Below, in pieces: positions 7,800-17,633 of a DNA stretch of 64,000 bases. The notes beneath the pieces were generated by a model, which was not told the origin of the DNA, made no database searches, and saw only the letters and a program-made list of their open reading frames with translations. Numbering within the stretch: the first letter of the stretch is position 1; each line of letters opens with the position of its first letter. This stretch comes from a virus. Made by a program: the position numbers and the translations under genes. The stretch lies in the IMG/VR virus record IMGVR_UViG_3300025313_000008, positions 34,400 to 98,399 of that record; one strand, 5' to 3'.

Positions 7800-8998
7800 T
7801 ATGCACTCGCGTCTTCGACTCCTTTATTAGTAAGTTCTAATATGGCTTCAGATTTTGCGTGATTTGGTGAATCTATTATGATAGCTACTACCTTTTTACC
7901 ACTTTTCTTTAGATATATCCTATGCGTAGATGTGTGTGATAATACTGTTCCACCTGATGCCTTTATTGGATCGCCAAAACCAGTAGGTGATTGTAATACT
8001 TGGTTTGTTACGATACCAACTATATTGTATGTTTCACAAAGTCGTGATACATGCTTTATGTGTCTCTTTAGTTTCTCTTGTCTTTCACCTATTTCTCCTC
8101 TTCCAAAATAATCAAGCCTAAATGTTGCTGTAATAGAATCTATTATCAAAAGTCTTACTGGAGGTTGCCCTTCTTGATTTATATATGAACCTAATTCTTG
8201 ACCAACTAAAAGCTGATGTCCAGCATTTGCAACTTTAATCAATATTATATTATCAAAAAACTTCATAGCTTTTTCGCGTTCCTCGTCATTAAGTGGTTGT
8301 TTTGGATCTTTTCTTTTTTCTTCCATTTTAGTTTGTTCTTTTGTTTGAACCAAACCGCGTTCATATATGAGTTGTTCTATCCTATCAGGTCTAAACGTGC
8401 CTTCAGTATCAACATAAATAACACGACAAGGCTTTCCTATTTCAGATAACCCGCCAACTGTTAATGTTTTTACATCACATGTTGGACATCTTTCTATTTT
8501 TTGATCCTCAAATACCTCATGACATTTAAAACATTTTCTCTTGTAAGGAAGTTGTGCCATAATGGTTGCCATAAAGCAAAACTGAGTTTTTCCAGCTCCA
8601 AACTCTCCATATAGTTCAGTTATAGCACTACTTTCAAATCCACCACTCATCATTTCATCAAATCCATTTACTCCACTACTTAATGTATATCTTGTTGATG
8701 TCATATAATTATAAAATTCTCTTCCTGTAAATACTGCTTTTGCTACAACTCCTTTATCACGCAAGTATGTTCGTGCATCTTCTATCATTTTTGTTGTATC
8801 ACTAGAATCCATATCAAGTAATACGCCTAATTCTTTGGGTCCTCTTATTATTAAATCAGTTGCATCTAATATTCCTGCTTCTTGTAATTTCTTTAATTTA
8901 ACAGGTCCAATTCCTTCTATATCTGCCAAATTAAAGCTAAGTGCTTCATCAACTTCCTTTAAGCTTTGTTCTATTTCTTCTTTTTTTCTAGGTGCCAA
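7799..8998 (-). CDS. radA: RadA recombinase with a zinc-ribbon insertion
   Basis: A 399-residue RecA/Rad51-family strand-exchange ATPase of archaeal RadA type. It has an N-terminal helix-hairpin-helix domain (~24-60), Walker A GEFGAGKT (~131-138), the VDTEGTFRPDRI block (~196-207), Walker B LLIIDS (~283-288) and a C-terminal GGTVLSH (L2 region)...KSEAILELT block. Unusual is a CxxC...CxxC pair (Cys ~156, 159, 171, 174) between Walker A and the FRPDRI block, plus a charged insertion at ~217-245; as far as I recall, cellular RadA lacks both. It overlaps the upstream gene by 11 nt. Confidence 0.95.
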   Translation of the reverse strand: MAPRKKEEIEQSLKEVDEALSFNLADIEGIGPVKLKKLQEAGILDATDLIIRGPKELGVLLDMDSSDTTKMIEDARTYLRDKGVVAKAVFTGREFYNYMTSTRYTLSSGVNGFDEMMSGGFESSAITELYGEFGAGKTQFCFMATIMAQLPYKRKCFKCHEVFEDQKIERCPTCDVKTLTVGGLSEIGKPCRVIYVDTEGTFRPDRIEQLIYERGLVQTKEQTKMEEKRKDPKQPLNDEEREKAMKFFDNIILIKVANAGHQLLVGQELGSYINQEGQPPVRLLIIDSITATFRLDYFGRGEIGERQEKLKRHIKHVSRLCETYNIVGIVTNQVLQSPTGFGDPIKASGGTVLSHTSTHRIYLKKSGKKVVAIIIDSPNHAKSEAILELTNKGVEDASA

Positions 8999-9248
8999 AT
9001 TCAGTTACCTCTCTTGGTTTTCTTCCTAATACAAGATAAAACCCATCATCTTCAAATTCCATAATCACTTCTATTCTTTTGTTTTTCATTTCTGGGTCTT
9101 TGTCCTCTATTGCCATTATCATTACATTCATGTATGCTTTAAACTTTGCTAACTGTTCTAGATTACGTTCATTTGATCCAAATGAAGAATTGGCATCATC
9201 AAATGTATCAATCTTGTCACCAAGTTTTATTGTTGTTTTTACATTCAT
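8988..9248 (-). CDS. Hypothetical protein, 86 aa
   Basis: A small mixed alpha/beta protein with a central helix (LAKFKAYMNVMIMAI) and a C-terminal hairpin (FYLVLGRK). It overlaps radA by 11 nt and the upstream gene by 4 nt. Constant coupling to radA suggests a recombination accessory role, but no motif proves it. Confidence 0.75.
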   Translation of the reverse strand: MNVKTTIKLGDKIDTFDDANSSFGSNERNLEQLAKFKAYMNVMIMAIEDKDPEMKNKRIEVIMEFEDDGFYLVLGRKPREVTEFGT

Positions 9249-9658
9249 TTTGTGTCATCTTTTATTAAATTTCTCAAATCTTCTTTTATTAAATCGTATG
9301 TTATATTTACTACTTGACCAATTCCCGGTGCGTTTCCTTTCAATGTTGGAAAATGACTAACTATCATTCCAGATAACAAATGTTTTATTGCTATTGCTCT
9401 TTTAACTCCTTTTTCCATTCTTTCCATTTGTTCTTCTGTAAATAATGATTCTGCCTCAGCATCAGTATATTCTTTCACTTCTTTAGTTGGCACTTCTTTA
9501 TCAAAGTCAGTCACGTCTAAATCTAGTAATTTCTGTATCTTATTTATCTGTTTCTTCGCCTTTTCTGGATCTCCTGCTTCTTGACCTTTCTTTATCTTCC
9601 ATTGTTTCTTTAAGTCAAGCCATTGTTTATCTTTTTCTTCTTGTGATAACTCAGTCAT
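9245..9658 (-). CDS. Hypothetical protein, 137 aa, first gene of the radA operon
   Basis: A helical, charged protein. The ATG at 9658 is chosen because a TATA box (about 9686-9694, TTTATATTA on the minus strand) lies about 30 nt upstream; in-frame TTG (9676) and ATG (9667) codons are less well placed. An ATGA junction links it to the 8988-9248 gene. No family recognised. Confidence 0.72.
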   Translation of the reverse strand: MTELSQEEKDKQWLDLKKQWKIKKGQEAGDPEKAKKQINKIQKLLDLDVTDFDKEVPTKEVKEYTDAEAESLFTEEQMERMEKGVKRAIAIKHLLSGMIVSHFPTLKGNAPGIGQVVNITYDLIKEDLRNLIKDDTK

Positions 9659-9681
9659 GTTACACATAGTTACCAAAAAGG

Positions 9682-9696
9682 GTAATATAAATGAAC
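9682..9696 (-). promoter_or_regulatory. TATA box of the radA operon
   Basis: CATTTATATTACCC on the minus strand, about 30 nt upstream of the ATG at 9658. It lies directly behind the stop of the 9696-9986 gene, so the radA operon has its own promoter after the tail genes. Confidence 0.55.
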
Positions 9697-9986
9697 TACT
9701 TTTTCTTTAGTTCATCTACTTGTTTTTTAAGTGCTTCGTTTTCCTTTGTTAATCTACTTACCTCTCGCATGTAAAGATTTAGCTTTTGACCTATGTTTTT
9801 GATTGCTTCAATAGAACCTGTTTTTGCATTTTCGTGTTCTAAGATAACATTGCTCATTAAGTTATTTATATATGCCATAAATGCTTGATCTTCAGTCATT
9901 TGTTGCTCTGGCTGTGGTGGAGTTTTTGGTTCTGTTCCTTTAGGTTCAGGCATTGATACCGATTTTGCACCTTTATTCTTACTCAT
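9696..9986 (-). CDS. Small coiled-coil protein, 96 aa
   Basis: A Pro/Glu-rich N-terminus (~10-30) is followed by a helix and a C-terminal heptad-like coiled coil (~65-96: REVSRLTKENEALKKQVDEL). It follows the 82-aa gene by 2 nt, at the end of the tail cluster, so a virion or assembly-chaperone role is possible. An inverted repeat (ATGAACTA/TAGTTCAT, 9689-9711) spans its stop codon. Confidence 0.72.
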   Translation of the reverse strand: MSKNKGAKSVSMPEPKGTEPKTPPQPEQQMTEDQAFMAYINNLMSNVILEHENAKTGSIEAIKNIGQKLNLYMREVSRLTKENEALKKQVDELKKK

Positions 9987-9988
9987 TA

Positions 9989-10237
9989 CTATTCACCCCC
10001 GACAAATTGAACTGAGTTTCCTATTGTCGCTTCTAATATTTCACTTCTTCTTTCTTCCGTTATTGGAATTCCAGTAAATATATCTATAGGTAAAGAACCA
10101 TCTTCATTCTTTCTGATAGATATTAAAGCATTAATATATTGATTTATTTGTTGTTCAGCATCTACTTTTTCCTTTAAACTTACATACAATTTACCAATTA
10201 ATTGTTCAAGAACTTCATCGCTTATTGCCATAGCCAC
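9989..10237 (-). CDS. Hypothetical helical protein, 82 aa
   Basis: Mostly alpha-helical with a long helix in the first half (EQLIGKLYVSLKEKVDAEQQ). It lies between the fibre gene and the coiled-coil gene in the same direction with short spacing. Possibly a small tail or chaperone protein. Family not recognised. Confidence 0.7.
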   Translation of the reverse strand: MAMAISDEVLEQLIGKLYVSLKEKVDAEQQINQYINALISIRKNEDGSLPIDIFTGIPITEERRSEILEATIGNSVQFVGGE

Positions 10238-10263
10238 ATTACCATATTCTTCTATATAACCTA

Positions 10264-13200
10264 TTAGCCTACTATTCCCATCCCTCTTAATATAGAAGAT
10301 AACAAGTTTAATGTTGATTGTAATCCAGCCAAAGTAGCTGGAGCACTTGGCATTGTGGTTATTGATTGTGGTGTTCTACCTCTAAATCCTATTTGTCCAC
10401 CATCTTGATTCAAGTTTCCACTTATGTTAAATGTTGCTTGTGTAAATGTTTTAGTTCCAGTTATAGTTTGTGTACTGTTTAAGTTTACTGCTGTTCCTGT
10501 TATAGCTGTAGGTTGTATAGAACCAGCAACAAATCCGACAGCACTGTTGAATAATACTCCATTATTAAATGTGTTTATACCAGTCCATGTATTTGTTCCG
10601 CTCAATGATACTCCTCCTACACTTGCCACTAATGTTTGAACTGCTTGCGATGTCATCACAGATGTATTATTATTAGTAGAAGAATTAGTAGTAATGTTAT
10701 TTATTTGTGCTCCAAACTGTAATTGTAAACTATTACCATATATTACATTCCACCTATTACCAAATTCTCCCAAATCACTTAGATTAGAACTAATAAGATC
10801 AGTTACAAATCTTCCGCCAACAGAAATACCATCAGCAATAGAATTTCCAATAAATATCGCTGGTGCAATTAAACTAACAGATGCACCGTTGAATGTATGA
10901 GAACCAGTCCATGTAAAGTTAGCTGTTGTATCAATACCACCACCAACCAATGAATCAACATAGCCTTTTGTAGTTAAAGTTGTTGAAGCATCTCCTCCTA
11001 CTGTTGCTCCACTGTTTATCACTTTAAATCCATTCATATTTAAATTTACAAACGAATCATTCTCTACACTTCCTATTGAAAATTTAGGAACAGCGTTCAC
11101 ATTATAATCGTAAGAATCACCAGCACCAATATTGAAACTTTGACCACTAGGACCTCCAATCCAACTTTGACCAAAAGCATTAGTCCATGAAGTAAAATTC
11201 TGTAATGAGTTACTTGCCAAATTTACAATAGATGTAGCTGGAAATGTTGACCAAGTTGATACGTCTATTCCTGCTATTGCTGAATTTAATGTTTGTAGGT
11301 TTACCGCATCTAAATTATTGAGAGGATTAGAAACATTAGTTATTTGTTTATTACGTACATTTAAATCAGTTATTCCTAATTCCATAAGAGGAGTAGGATT
11401 ACCACTAATAATCCATCTAAAAGCATCGGTTGAACTACCCAACTGGAAATTTTGTAGTCCAGCATTTACAAAAAATGCATGTCCTCCACTAGAAGTCCAT
11501 CCTAAATAATTAGTTATTGTATTAAACGCCATATTAAGCGGTTGTGTTGCAGTGTGATCACCCAAGTTATCTGCTCCACCGGCACTTAATGTTGTTAAGT
11601 TTACATTTGTATTTCCAGATCTAAATATTACGTCATTTCCCACTAATCTGTCTTCGCCATTAAGCATTCCTGTTGTTCCATTTGCGTGATTTGCACCTAA
11701 AATAAATGCACCGTCTGCTATAATGCTTGGATTTGTTATAAATGTATTTGTTTTCATATGAAATGATGCAGTGTTTAAAGTTGCTATAGAAGTAAGATTA
11801 ACTTGCCAATCATAAAACTTACCTAATGGAACACTCCATTGTAATTTAGTGTTCCCTGCATTTACAGCTGAACCATATTCTCCAAATCCTATTACACCAC
11901 TATCTACAGCATATCGTAATACATCCAAATTAAAGATATTAAATGTACCCATATTAAGATCTGCATCTGCAGTAAATCCAATAAAAGAAGTGCCAAATGC
12001 ATTTGTTAAGTTTCTAATAAATCCACCAGTTCCTACCATTATATCTAATGAACCTCCATTATTTACTTGTCTTATCATTCCATCTACCATTCCACTAGTA
12101 CCTAATGTATGAGTTAGTAATTCAAATTGATTTGCTCGTATTCTTGGATCAGAGAATACAAAATTCATTGTTAATAATCCTTCTTCTAAACTCATGAATT
12201 CTGTATCGTTTTCTCTGAAACTAAAACTCTTAAAAAAAGGAACGTTGAACTCTAATCTATTTGCATCAGTAGAGCCAGCTATTGCAAATTGATTTCCTCC
12301 TACTATGCCATTATTAGAACTAAAATTAATCATATCAACATTATGTATATTCTGAGTTTGTAAATTAAGATCAGTAGACATTTTCATTCCACCACCGTTT
12401 GTTGTATTATGTCCTAAGCCATCCAATACAAACATATCTAATTGAGTGTATGAAGGTGCAGGTCCCCTTACTCTAAAGTTCATAGTTTGCGGATTACCAG
12501 TTCCAAAAGGAGGATTTACACCAGCTAGAAATTCTAATCCAAATCCAGCTAAATCAATTATACTTCCTGCATTTGGAAAAAATATTCCTTGAACATTGAA
12601 TATATTATTAGTATACATATCAAGTCCATCTTGTCTAAATTCATATTTTAGATCACTATTAGTTTGTCCAGTATTTTCAAACCATAGTTTAACAGTTTTT
12701 AATTTTGGCACATTAATATTGATTCCAGAATTACCACCACTGATTCTTCTTTGTCCATGATCAATAGATGAAACAAACCCACCAAATGCGTCAAATTGAG
12801 CTTGATCTAGATTAATAATATCATTTGTAACCATATCCAAATTTACATTTGATTTATTAACATTCAACCTCATTTCCATGTTTGCATTTACTCCATTATC
12901 TACGTAAAATGCATGATGAGAACCAGCACCTGTTACAGAATAATATAATCTTGCATTCGATGTTTCACTTGTTATGTGAGCTGTAAATGAAGGGCTATCT
13001 GTAAACCCAAGAAATCTTACATCTTTTATATTAAAGTCATGCATGAGTAAATCAAAAGTATCTAATGTCATGTGTGGAAACCCACCAATATACCATCTAT
13101 ATTGTTGTGATGGTGGAACATTTGCTTCTATTCCCGTTCCAGAAGTTGAAAGTCCCTTTACTGTTGCATCAGTAGGAAAACTAAATCCTCCAGCTGGGGC

Positions 13201-14400
13201 AAATCTTAATTTATCTAAATTAAAAAGATCATATGTATTAGCATCATGATCAACTTGCCATGGAGTATCTTGACCAGCTCCAGCCGGTGCTATTATCTGT
13301 GCATGATAAGTTACTCCTCCATCAGCCGTAACAAATTGTATTAAAGTTTGTGAATTTACAGCAGAATCTATTTGTGTTAATATTGAAGCACCGTTTTTAA
13401 CTGAAGCCGGTAATGCAGTCAAAGTACGACTTCCTGTTCCATCTTGAACCAGTAACACATAAAATTTAAATCCATTTGATGAAGGTGGTGGACTACTAAA
13501 CGTTAATGATATATTTCCTATCATTCTTATTCTCTTATAATGACCGTTTGCTTGATTTAATGATAAACCAACAGCTCCAGACTGATCTCCTAAATCCTCT
13601 TTGGGATATAATATAGGAAAATCAAAAACATTTCCAGCTCCACCACTTGTAACACTTGATAAAACTGGCACCCATCCACCATCAGAAGTTACATTGCTTG
13701 CTCCTTGATATTGAAGAATTACTATTGCATTTTCTATTATATTAAAAGAAGAATCTAAATCCAAATTTCCAGTATTAGCATCGGTTGTTATTGCTCTTCT
13801 AAGCCTTATTGTTTGACCATTCTGTGCTCTTAATAACACTATTTGTCCGTTGTTTTTTGCATTATCTATAAAATGAATTTCATATGGCGTTGCTACACCT
13901 TCTACAATAATTGAAGCTGAACCAGCGTTTAAATGACCTCTGCCAGTTTGTGTATATAACGTTCCATCAACTTTTGCGTTTCCATTTATGCTACCGTTTA
14001 AATTTTCGTTATTAGTAAATGTTCCGCTTATCGAATTTGGTTTAAGTGTTAAAACACCTGTAGTAGAAGTAAGTATATCTATATCTCCTATTATTGCTGT
14101 CGCACCAGAAGTTCCACCAGTAATTGTTTCATTTATCGCAAATTCCATGTTTGGTACTAGCGTTTTATAATTTAACTTATTTATTACACCAGTATCTTTG
14201 GTTAATCTAATTACATTAGGAATAAATGTAGCAGTTCCTGTAGTTGGTAACGAACCACCAATACTAGAGCTTAATTTTCCACCTCCTCTTCCTCCCGAAT
14301 TTAGTGGAAATGCTTTGGCAAACTGCTCTTCTCTTATTTTTGCTACTTCTTCCTTTAACGCTCTTATTGCGTGATCTGCTGTATCATTATCATAGCTCAT
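10264..14400 (-). CDS. Tail fibre, repeat-rich, 1378 aa
   Basis: A large Gly/Asn/Thr-rich fibre. After an N-terminal coiled coil (~10-27) the protein repeats a unit of about 90-110 residues containing 'xNI.N[LV]D.[LI]...AxxG', for example LFNLDKLRF, IINLDQAQF, IHNVDMINF and IFNLDVLRY. This suggests a trimeric beta-prism or beta-helix shaft. It ends in a short helical/glycine tail (LNLLSSILRGMGIVG), as in many phage fibres. It is the last gene of the tail module, so host-receptor binding is the likely role. Confidence 0.85.
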   Translation of the reverse strand: MSYDNDTADHAIRALKEEVAKIREEQFAKAFPLNSGGRGGGKLSSSIGGSLPTTGTATFIPNVIRLTKDTGVINKLNYKTLVPNMEFAINETITGGTSGATAIIGDIDILTSTTGVLTLKPNSISGTFTNNENLNGSINGNAKVDGTLYTQTGRGHLNAGSASIIVEGVATPYEIHFIDNAKNNGQIVLLRAQNGQTIRLRRAITTDANTGNLDLDSSFNIIENAIVILQYQGASNVTSDGGWVPVLSSVTSGGAGNVFDFPILYPKEDLGDQSGAVGLSLNQANGHYKRIRMIGNISLTFSSPPPSSNGFKFYVLLVQDGTGSRTLTALPASVKNGASILTQIDSAVNSQTLIQFVTADGGVTYHAQIIAPAGAGQDTPWQVDHDANTYDLFNLDKLRFAPAGGFSFPTDATVKGLSTSGTGIEANVPPSQQYRWYIGGFPHMTLDTFDLLMHDFNIKDVRFLGFTDSPSFTAHITSETSNARLYYSVTGAGSHHAFYVDNGVNANMEMRLNVNKSNVNLDMVTNDIINLDQAQFDAFGGFVSSIDHGQRRISGGNSGININVPKLKTVKLWFENTGQTNSDLKYEFRQDGLDMYTNNIFNVQGIFFPNAGSIIDLAGFGLEFLAGVNPPFGTGNPQTMNFRVRGPAPSYTQLDMFVLDGLGHNTTNGGGMKMSTDLNLQTQNIHNVDMINFSSNNGIVGGNQFAIAGSTDANRLEFNVPFFKSFSFRENDTEFMSLEEGLLTMNFVFSDPRIRANQFELLTHTLGTSGMVDGMIRQVNNGGSLDIMVGTGGFIRNLTNAFGTSFIGFTADADLNMGTFNIFNLDVLRYAVDSGVIGFGEYGSAVNAGNTKLQWSVPLGKFYDWQVNLTSIATLNTASFHMKTNTFITNPSIIADGAFILGANHANGTTGMLNGEDRLVGNDVIFRSGNTNVNLTTLSAGGADNLGDHTATQPLNMAFNTITNYLGWTSSGGHAFFVNAGLQNFQLGSSTDAFRWIISGNPTPLMELGITDLNVRNKQITNVSNPLNNLDAVNLQTLNSAIAGIDVSTWSTFPATSIVNLASNSLQNFTSWTNAFGQSWIGGPSGQSFNIGAGDSYDYNVNAVPKFSIGSVENDSFVNLNMNGFKVINSGATVGGDASTTLTTKGYVDSLVGGGIDTTANFTWTGSHTFNGASVSLIAPAIFIGNSIADGISVGGRFVTDLISSNLSDLGEFGNRWNVIYGNSLQLQFGAQINNITTNSSTNNNTSVMTSQAVQTLVASVGGVSLSGTNTWTGINTFNNGVLFNSAVGFVAGSIQPTAITGTAVNLNSTQTITGTKTFTQATFNISGNLNQDGGQIGFRGRTPQSITTMPSAPATLAGLQSTLNLLSSILRGMGIVG

Positions 14401-14403
14401 TTA

Positions 14404-17400
14404 TTACACCTCCTCTTCAAAAACAAACTTTCGTTTGCCTGTAATATGTACCATATATCCATCATTATCTATAACATGTTTTACTTCACTGCATATAAGG
14501 TCTTGAGTACCGCCGGGAACTCTACTTCCACTTGCAACAAACTTTTCACCAAATCTTAATCTTACATCTCCGTGACCTTGCATAAACCAAACTTGTTCAA
14601 CAAATTTCTTTCTTTCCCTTGATGCTTGTGATTTTATTTTTAAGTTTAAGTAATCAACTTCAGATGCATCGTGGTCTAATATTGCTCTTGAATTAGAACC
14701 TAATGTTTGAAGTGATTTATTGTTTGAAGTTGTATATAGTTGTTTTTTAAAATGAAGTTCATCTATTGCCAATCTAGCATTATTAATAAGTAAATCATTT
14801 GGTTGATGTTCTTCGCCCGGCAATCCTTGAGAAATAATAAAAGGAAATATTGATCCTGCAACTTGTTCTGATATACTTTTTACATAATCGGGAAACTGAC
14901 TTGCAACATATAGTCCTTCGTTATTGTACCCTGCTTCATAAAATATTCCAATAGCTTTTACAAACCTCCAGTCAAATTCCAATCCTGACCATTCTTTCTC
15001 TTTTAACAACCAATCTGTTTCCAAAACAATACCAAATAATTTAAGATATTCGTCATACCTTCCATGATGTAATTGTCCTGCTGAATTTTCACCAAATGAC
15101 AAATCAAATACATCATATTGTCCGTTTCTTGATATCTTAATTGGTGTGTACCAAATTCTATCAAAAATATCTACAGCCCAACAAACCATAGGCATATCTG
15201 CATAACCAAGAACCAAACCTCCAGTAATTGAGCCATATAATGATAATCTTGCTTTAAAATGAATTGTTTGTATTCTACCCAAGTCTTCACTATCAAGACC
15301 TCTATTCCATCCATATTCTCCTTTATGGTTTAATGTTAAATTATTAGTATCTATAACAGGATTTTTATATACATCACCAACATCTCTTGAAAATGTAGGT
15401 ATTTTCATATATGGAAATTGCATAAACCACCATGCTCCTAAACTAGTATAATTTTTCTTATCTCCTCCTGTTTCACCGGTGAAGTGAAAATTACTTTCAA
15501 ATGGGTTCCAATCAAATCTTAACTCAAATGCTTGACCCGGAATTCCAGATGCTCCTTCTACTAATTTAATATCTTTACAAATATGTAATGGAGATTGCCT
15601 TGTTGCACTACCGAATGTTTGTATATCAAATAAAAATGAAATTGCTGTACCAACAATGGGTCCAAGTGCAGTGACTATAAAAAAAACCCCAACTGTTGTT
15701 AGTCCATTTACTATTTGTTGCCATATTGAATTATCTACACCGCCGGGTGCAATATCCAAAACATTCCAAAACTTTTCCCACTGATTTGTGTCGTTTTTCC
15801 ATACTAACATAACTCCAGTTGCTTGATGACAAATAACCTCACCATGTTCTGGAGATTTGCTGAATTCCCAATCACTAACTGAATCATTTGGATTAAAATC
15901 TGGACCGACATATTCTGCTATTTTATTATCTTGTCCACTAAATATTCCTGTAGGATTTTCTGAAACCAAATATCTTGCACCAAGATAACATTCTTTGTCT
16001 GGTGGTGGTGCATCTAGAGTTTTTATTACGTCTTTTCCTACTACTTGCTCATATTGATTATCAGCTTCTATTCTGTCAAAGTTTGCTCTTACATAATTCC
16101 AATCTGGAACAACTCCTTGATATCCTGCTGTTTCAAAATTATCTTCTTGTTGATTATCACCAATACCAAACAATGTTCCTGCTCTCATTGCTTCAAAATC
16201 AGCAGTCCATGGAGTATAACTAAAGAATCGTGTTCTTCCACCTCTTCCTATAGTTATTGCATTAGAATCAAATAACGGATGATTAAGTCCTCTCAAAAAT
16301 GTTTGTCCTGTGTCAGCCCAATAACTTGTTCCAAAAGGTGCTGGTTTATATATTGATAGATTAGTTGGATTATTTGGTACATCTTGAATTGCTTTGTAAA
16401 ATCTATCGACTGGACTTGGACCTGAATCTGGTTGAACTATTATATCGTCTTTTTTATAACTTGCATATTTATTATAATCTGGAATTGTTACAAAATCTTC
16501 TTCCCAATATGCTTCTTTAAGAGGATCAGTTGTAGGATTTCTATTTATGTTTCCTGTTGTTTGTATTGCTTTAAAAAATCTTATTTCATCTAAAAACGGA
16601 TCAAGAATTCGTACTTCACTTTGATTTGTTCCTAATGTTCCATCATAATATTGTGTGGTTGCATCCCATTCAGGTCTTATTTTTGCATGTTCCCATAAAG
16701 AAGAAAATTTTGCATTTTCCATAGGTAGTGTTCCACCAACTGGATTACCTTCCATCACAACATGGTTTTTAAACTTAATCAAATCGACATTGATTGTTTT
16801 ATCTTTTTCTGTACCCGAAACAAATTCAAAAAGAAGTGGATCTATTATTACTCCTCTATCAACAGTTCCTTCTTCTTCTGCTTTTATTGTTACTGCTTTT
16901 GTTGAAAGAACAAGTGGTTCATAATCAAAAAAGAAATCTCTAAAAACACCGCCTGCAATACTTGGTAAAGACTGTGATTTTGCTATAATTCTAAATAAAT
17001 CATGTGTTGAGGTTGGTGCTAATGGTCGCCATTCTTGACTTAATGATTCTGCATCAGGTAACTTTATAGTTTCATTTATTCCAACAGGATGTATTAATTG
17101 AGTATTAGTTTCACCTTTTATTGTATTATAGGCAGTTATTCTTCTTACAAATGCTTCTTGTGGGGTTTTAAATGGAAAAGTTATTCTTTCTGAATCCAAA
17201 GTTTCTCTTGTATGATATTCAGTAGAAATTAATGTTATCTTAAGTGTTTCTCCCGTTAATGCATCATCTATTAGTGTAGGTTGTCCTATAAAAAATCTAA
17301 ACAGTCTTCCTTCTTCTTCATATACGCCATCCTTATCTCTATCTTGTTTTATTCTTGCTTGTATAATGTAATTATCTTTTGCACCTTCATTTATTAATAT

Positions 17401-17622
17401 TGGTTCTTTTCTTACAAATGTTCCATCTGGTGGAATTCTTAAAGTAATAATCCCACTATTTTGTAACTCATTACCTGTGTTAGTTAGCTCTATTCTAGCC
17501 CTAAATGGTTGTAAATTGCCATTAATCACTTGACCTTCAGTAATTGGAGTTGGTGCTTCAAAGTCTTTATCTAATAAGATTATTTCTTCTTGATAAAACG
17601 CGTTTGTACTTATAAAACTCAT
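14404..17622 (-). CDS. Tail-tip / baseplate hub-like protein, 1072 aa
   Basis: Large protein placed where phages encode the tail-associated (Tal or hub) protein, between the tape-measure-like gene and the fibre. The N-terminal third is beta-rich (LRIPPDGT, Ig-like). A hydrophobic segment sits at about 650-680 (VGVFFIVTALGPIVGTAISF), possibly a membrane-active region used during genome entry. The C-terminus (HVIDNDGYMVHITGKRK) resembles the ending of tail hub proteins. The role is inferred mainly from order and size. Confidence 0.75.
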   Translation of the reverse strand: MSFISTNAFYQEEIILLDKDFEAPTPITEGQVINGNLQPFRARIELTNTGNELQNSGIITLRIPPDGTFVRKEPILINEGAKDNYIIQARIKQDRDKDGVYEEEGRLFRFFIGQPTLIDDALTGETLKITLISTEYHTRETLDSERITFPFKTPQEAFVRRITAYNTIKGETNTQLIHPVGINETIKLPDAESLSQEWRPLAPTSTHDLFRIIAKSQSLPSIAGGVFRDFFFDYEPLVLSTKAVTIKAEEEGTVDRGVIIDPLLFEFVSGTEKDKTINVDLIKFKNHVVMEGNPVGGTLPMENAKFSSLWEHAKIRPEWDATTQYYDGTLGTNQSEVRILDPFLDEIRFFKAIQTTGNINRNPTTDPLKEAYWEEDFVTIPDYNKYASYKKDDIIVQPDSGPSPVDRFYKAIQDVPNNPTNLSIYKPAPFGTSYWADTGQTFLRGLNHPLFDSNAITIGRGGRTRFFSYTPWTADFEAMRAGTLFGIGDNQQEDNFETAGYQGVVPDWNYVRANFDRIEADNQYEQVVGKDVIKTLDAPPPDKECYLGARYLVSENPTGIFSGQDNKIAEYVGPDFNPNDSVSDWEFSKSPEHGEVICHQATGVMLVWKNDTNQWEKFWNVLDIAPGGVDNSIWQQIVNGLTTVGVFFIVTALGPIVGTAISFLFDIQTFGSATRQSPLHICKDIKLVEGASGIPGQAFELRFDWNPFESNFHFTGETGGDKKNYTSLGAWWFMQFPYMKIPTFSRDVGDVYKNPVIDTNNLTLNHKGEYGWNRGLDSEDLGRIQTIHFKARLSLYGSITGGLVLGYADMPMVCWAVDIFDRIWYTPIKISRNGQYDVFDLSFGENSAGQLHHGRYDEYLKLFGIVLETDWLLKEKEWSGLEFDWRFVKAIGIFYEAGYNNEGLYVASQFPDYVKSISEQVAGSIFPFIISQGLPGEEHQPNDLLINNARLAIDELHFKKQLYTTSNNKSLQTLGSNSRAILDHDASEVDYLNLKIKSQASRERKKFVEQVWFMQGHGDVRLRFGEKFVASGSRVPGGTQDLICSEVKHVIDNDGYMVHITGKRKFVFEEEV

Positions 17623-17633
17623 ATTTTATCACC

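Noticed and set aside
9689-9711. Inverted repeat ATGAACTA/TAGTTCAT as terminator
   Set aside because: It has no following T-tract on the minus strand and lies right before the radA-operon TATA box; it may be chance or an operator, so it was not called.
14404-17622. Membrane protein call for the 1072-aa tail gene
   Set aside because: It has one hydrophobic segment in a large soluble-looking protein located in the tail module; a tail-tip role explains it better.
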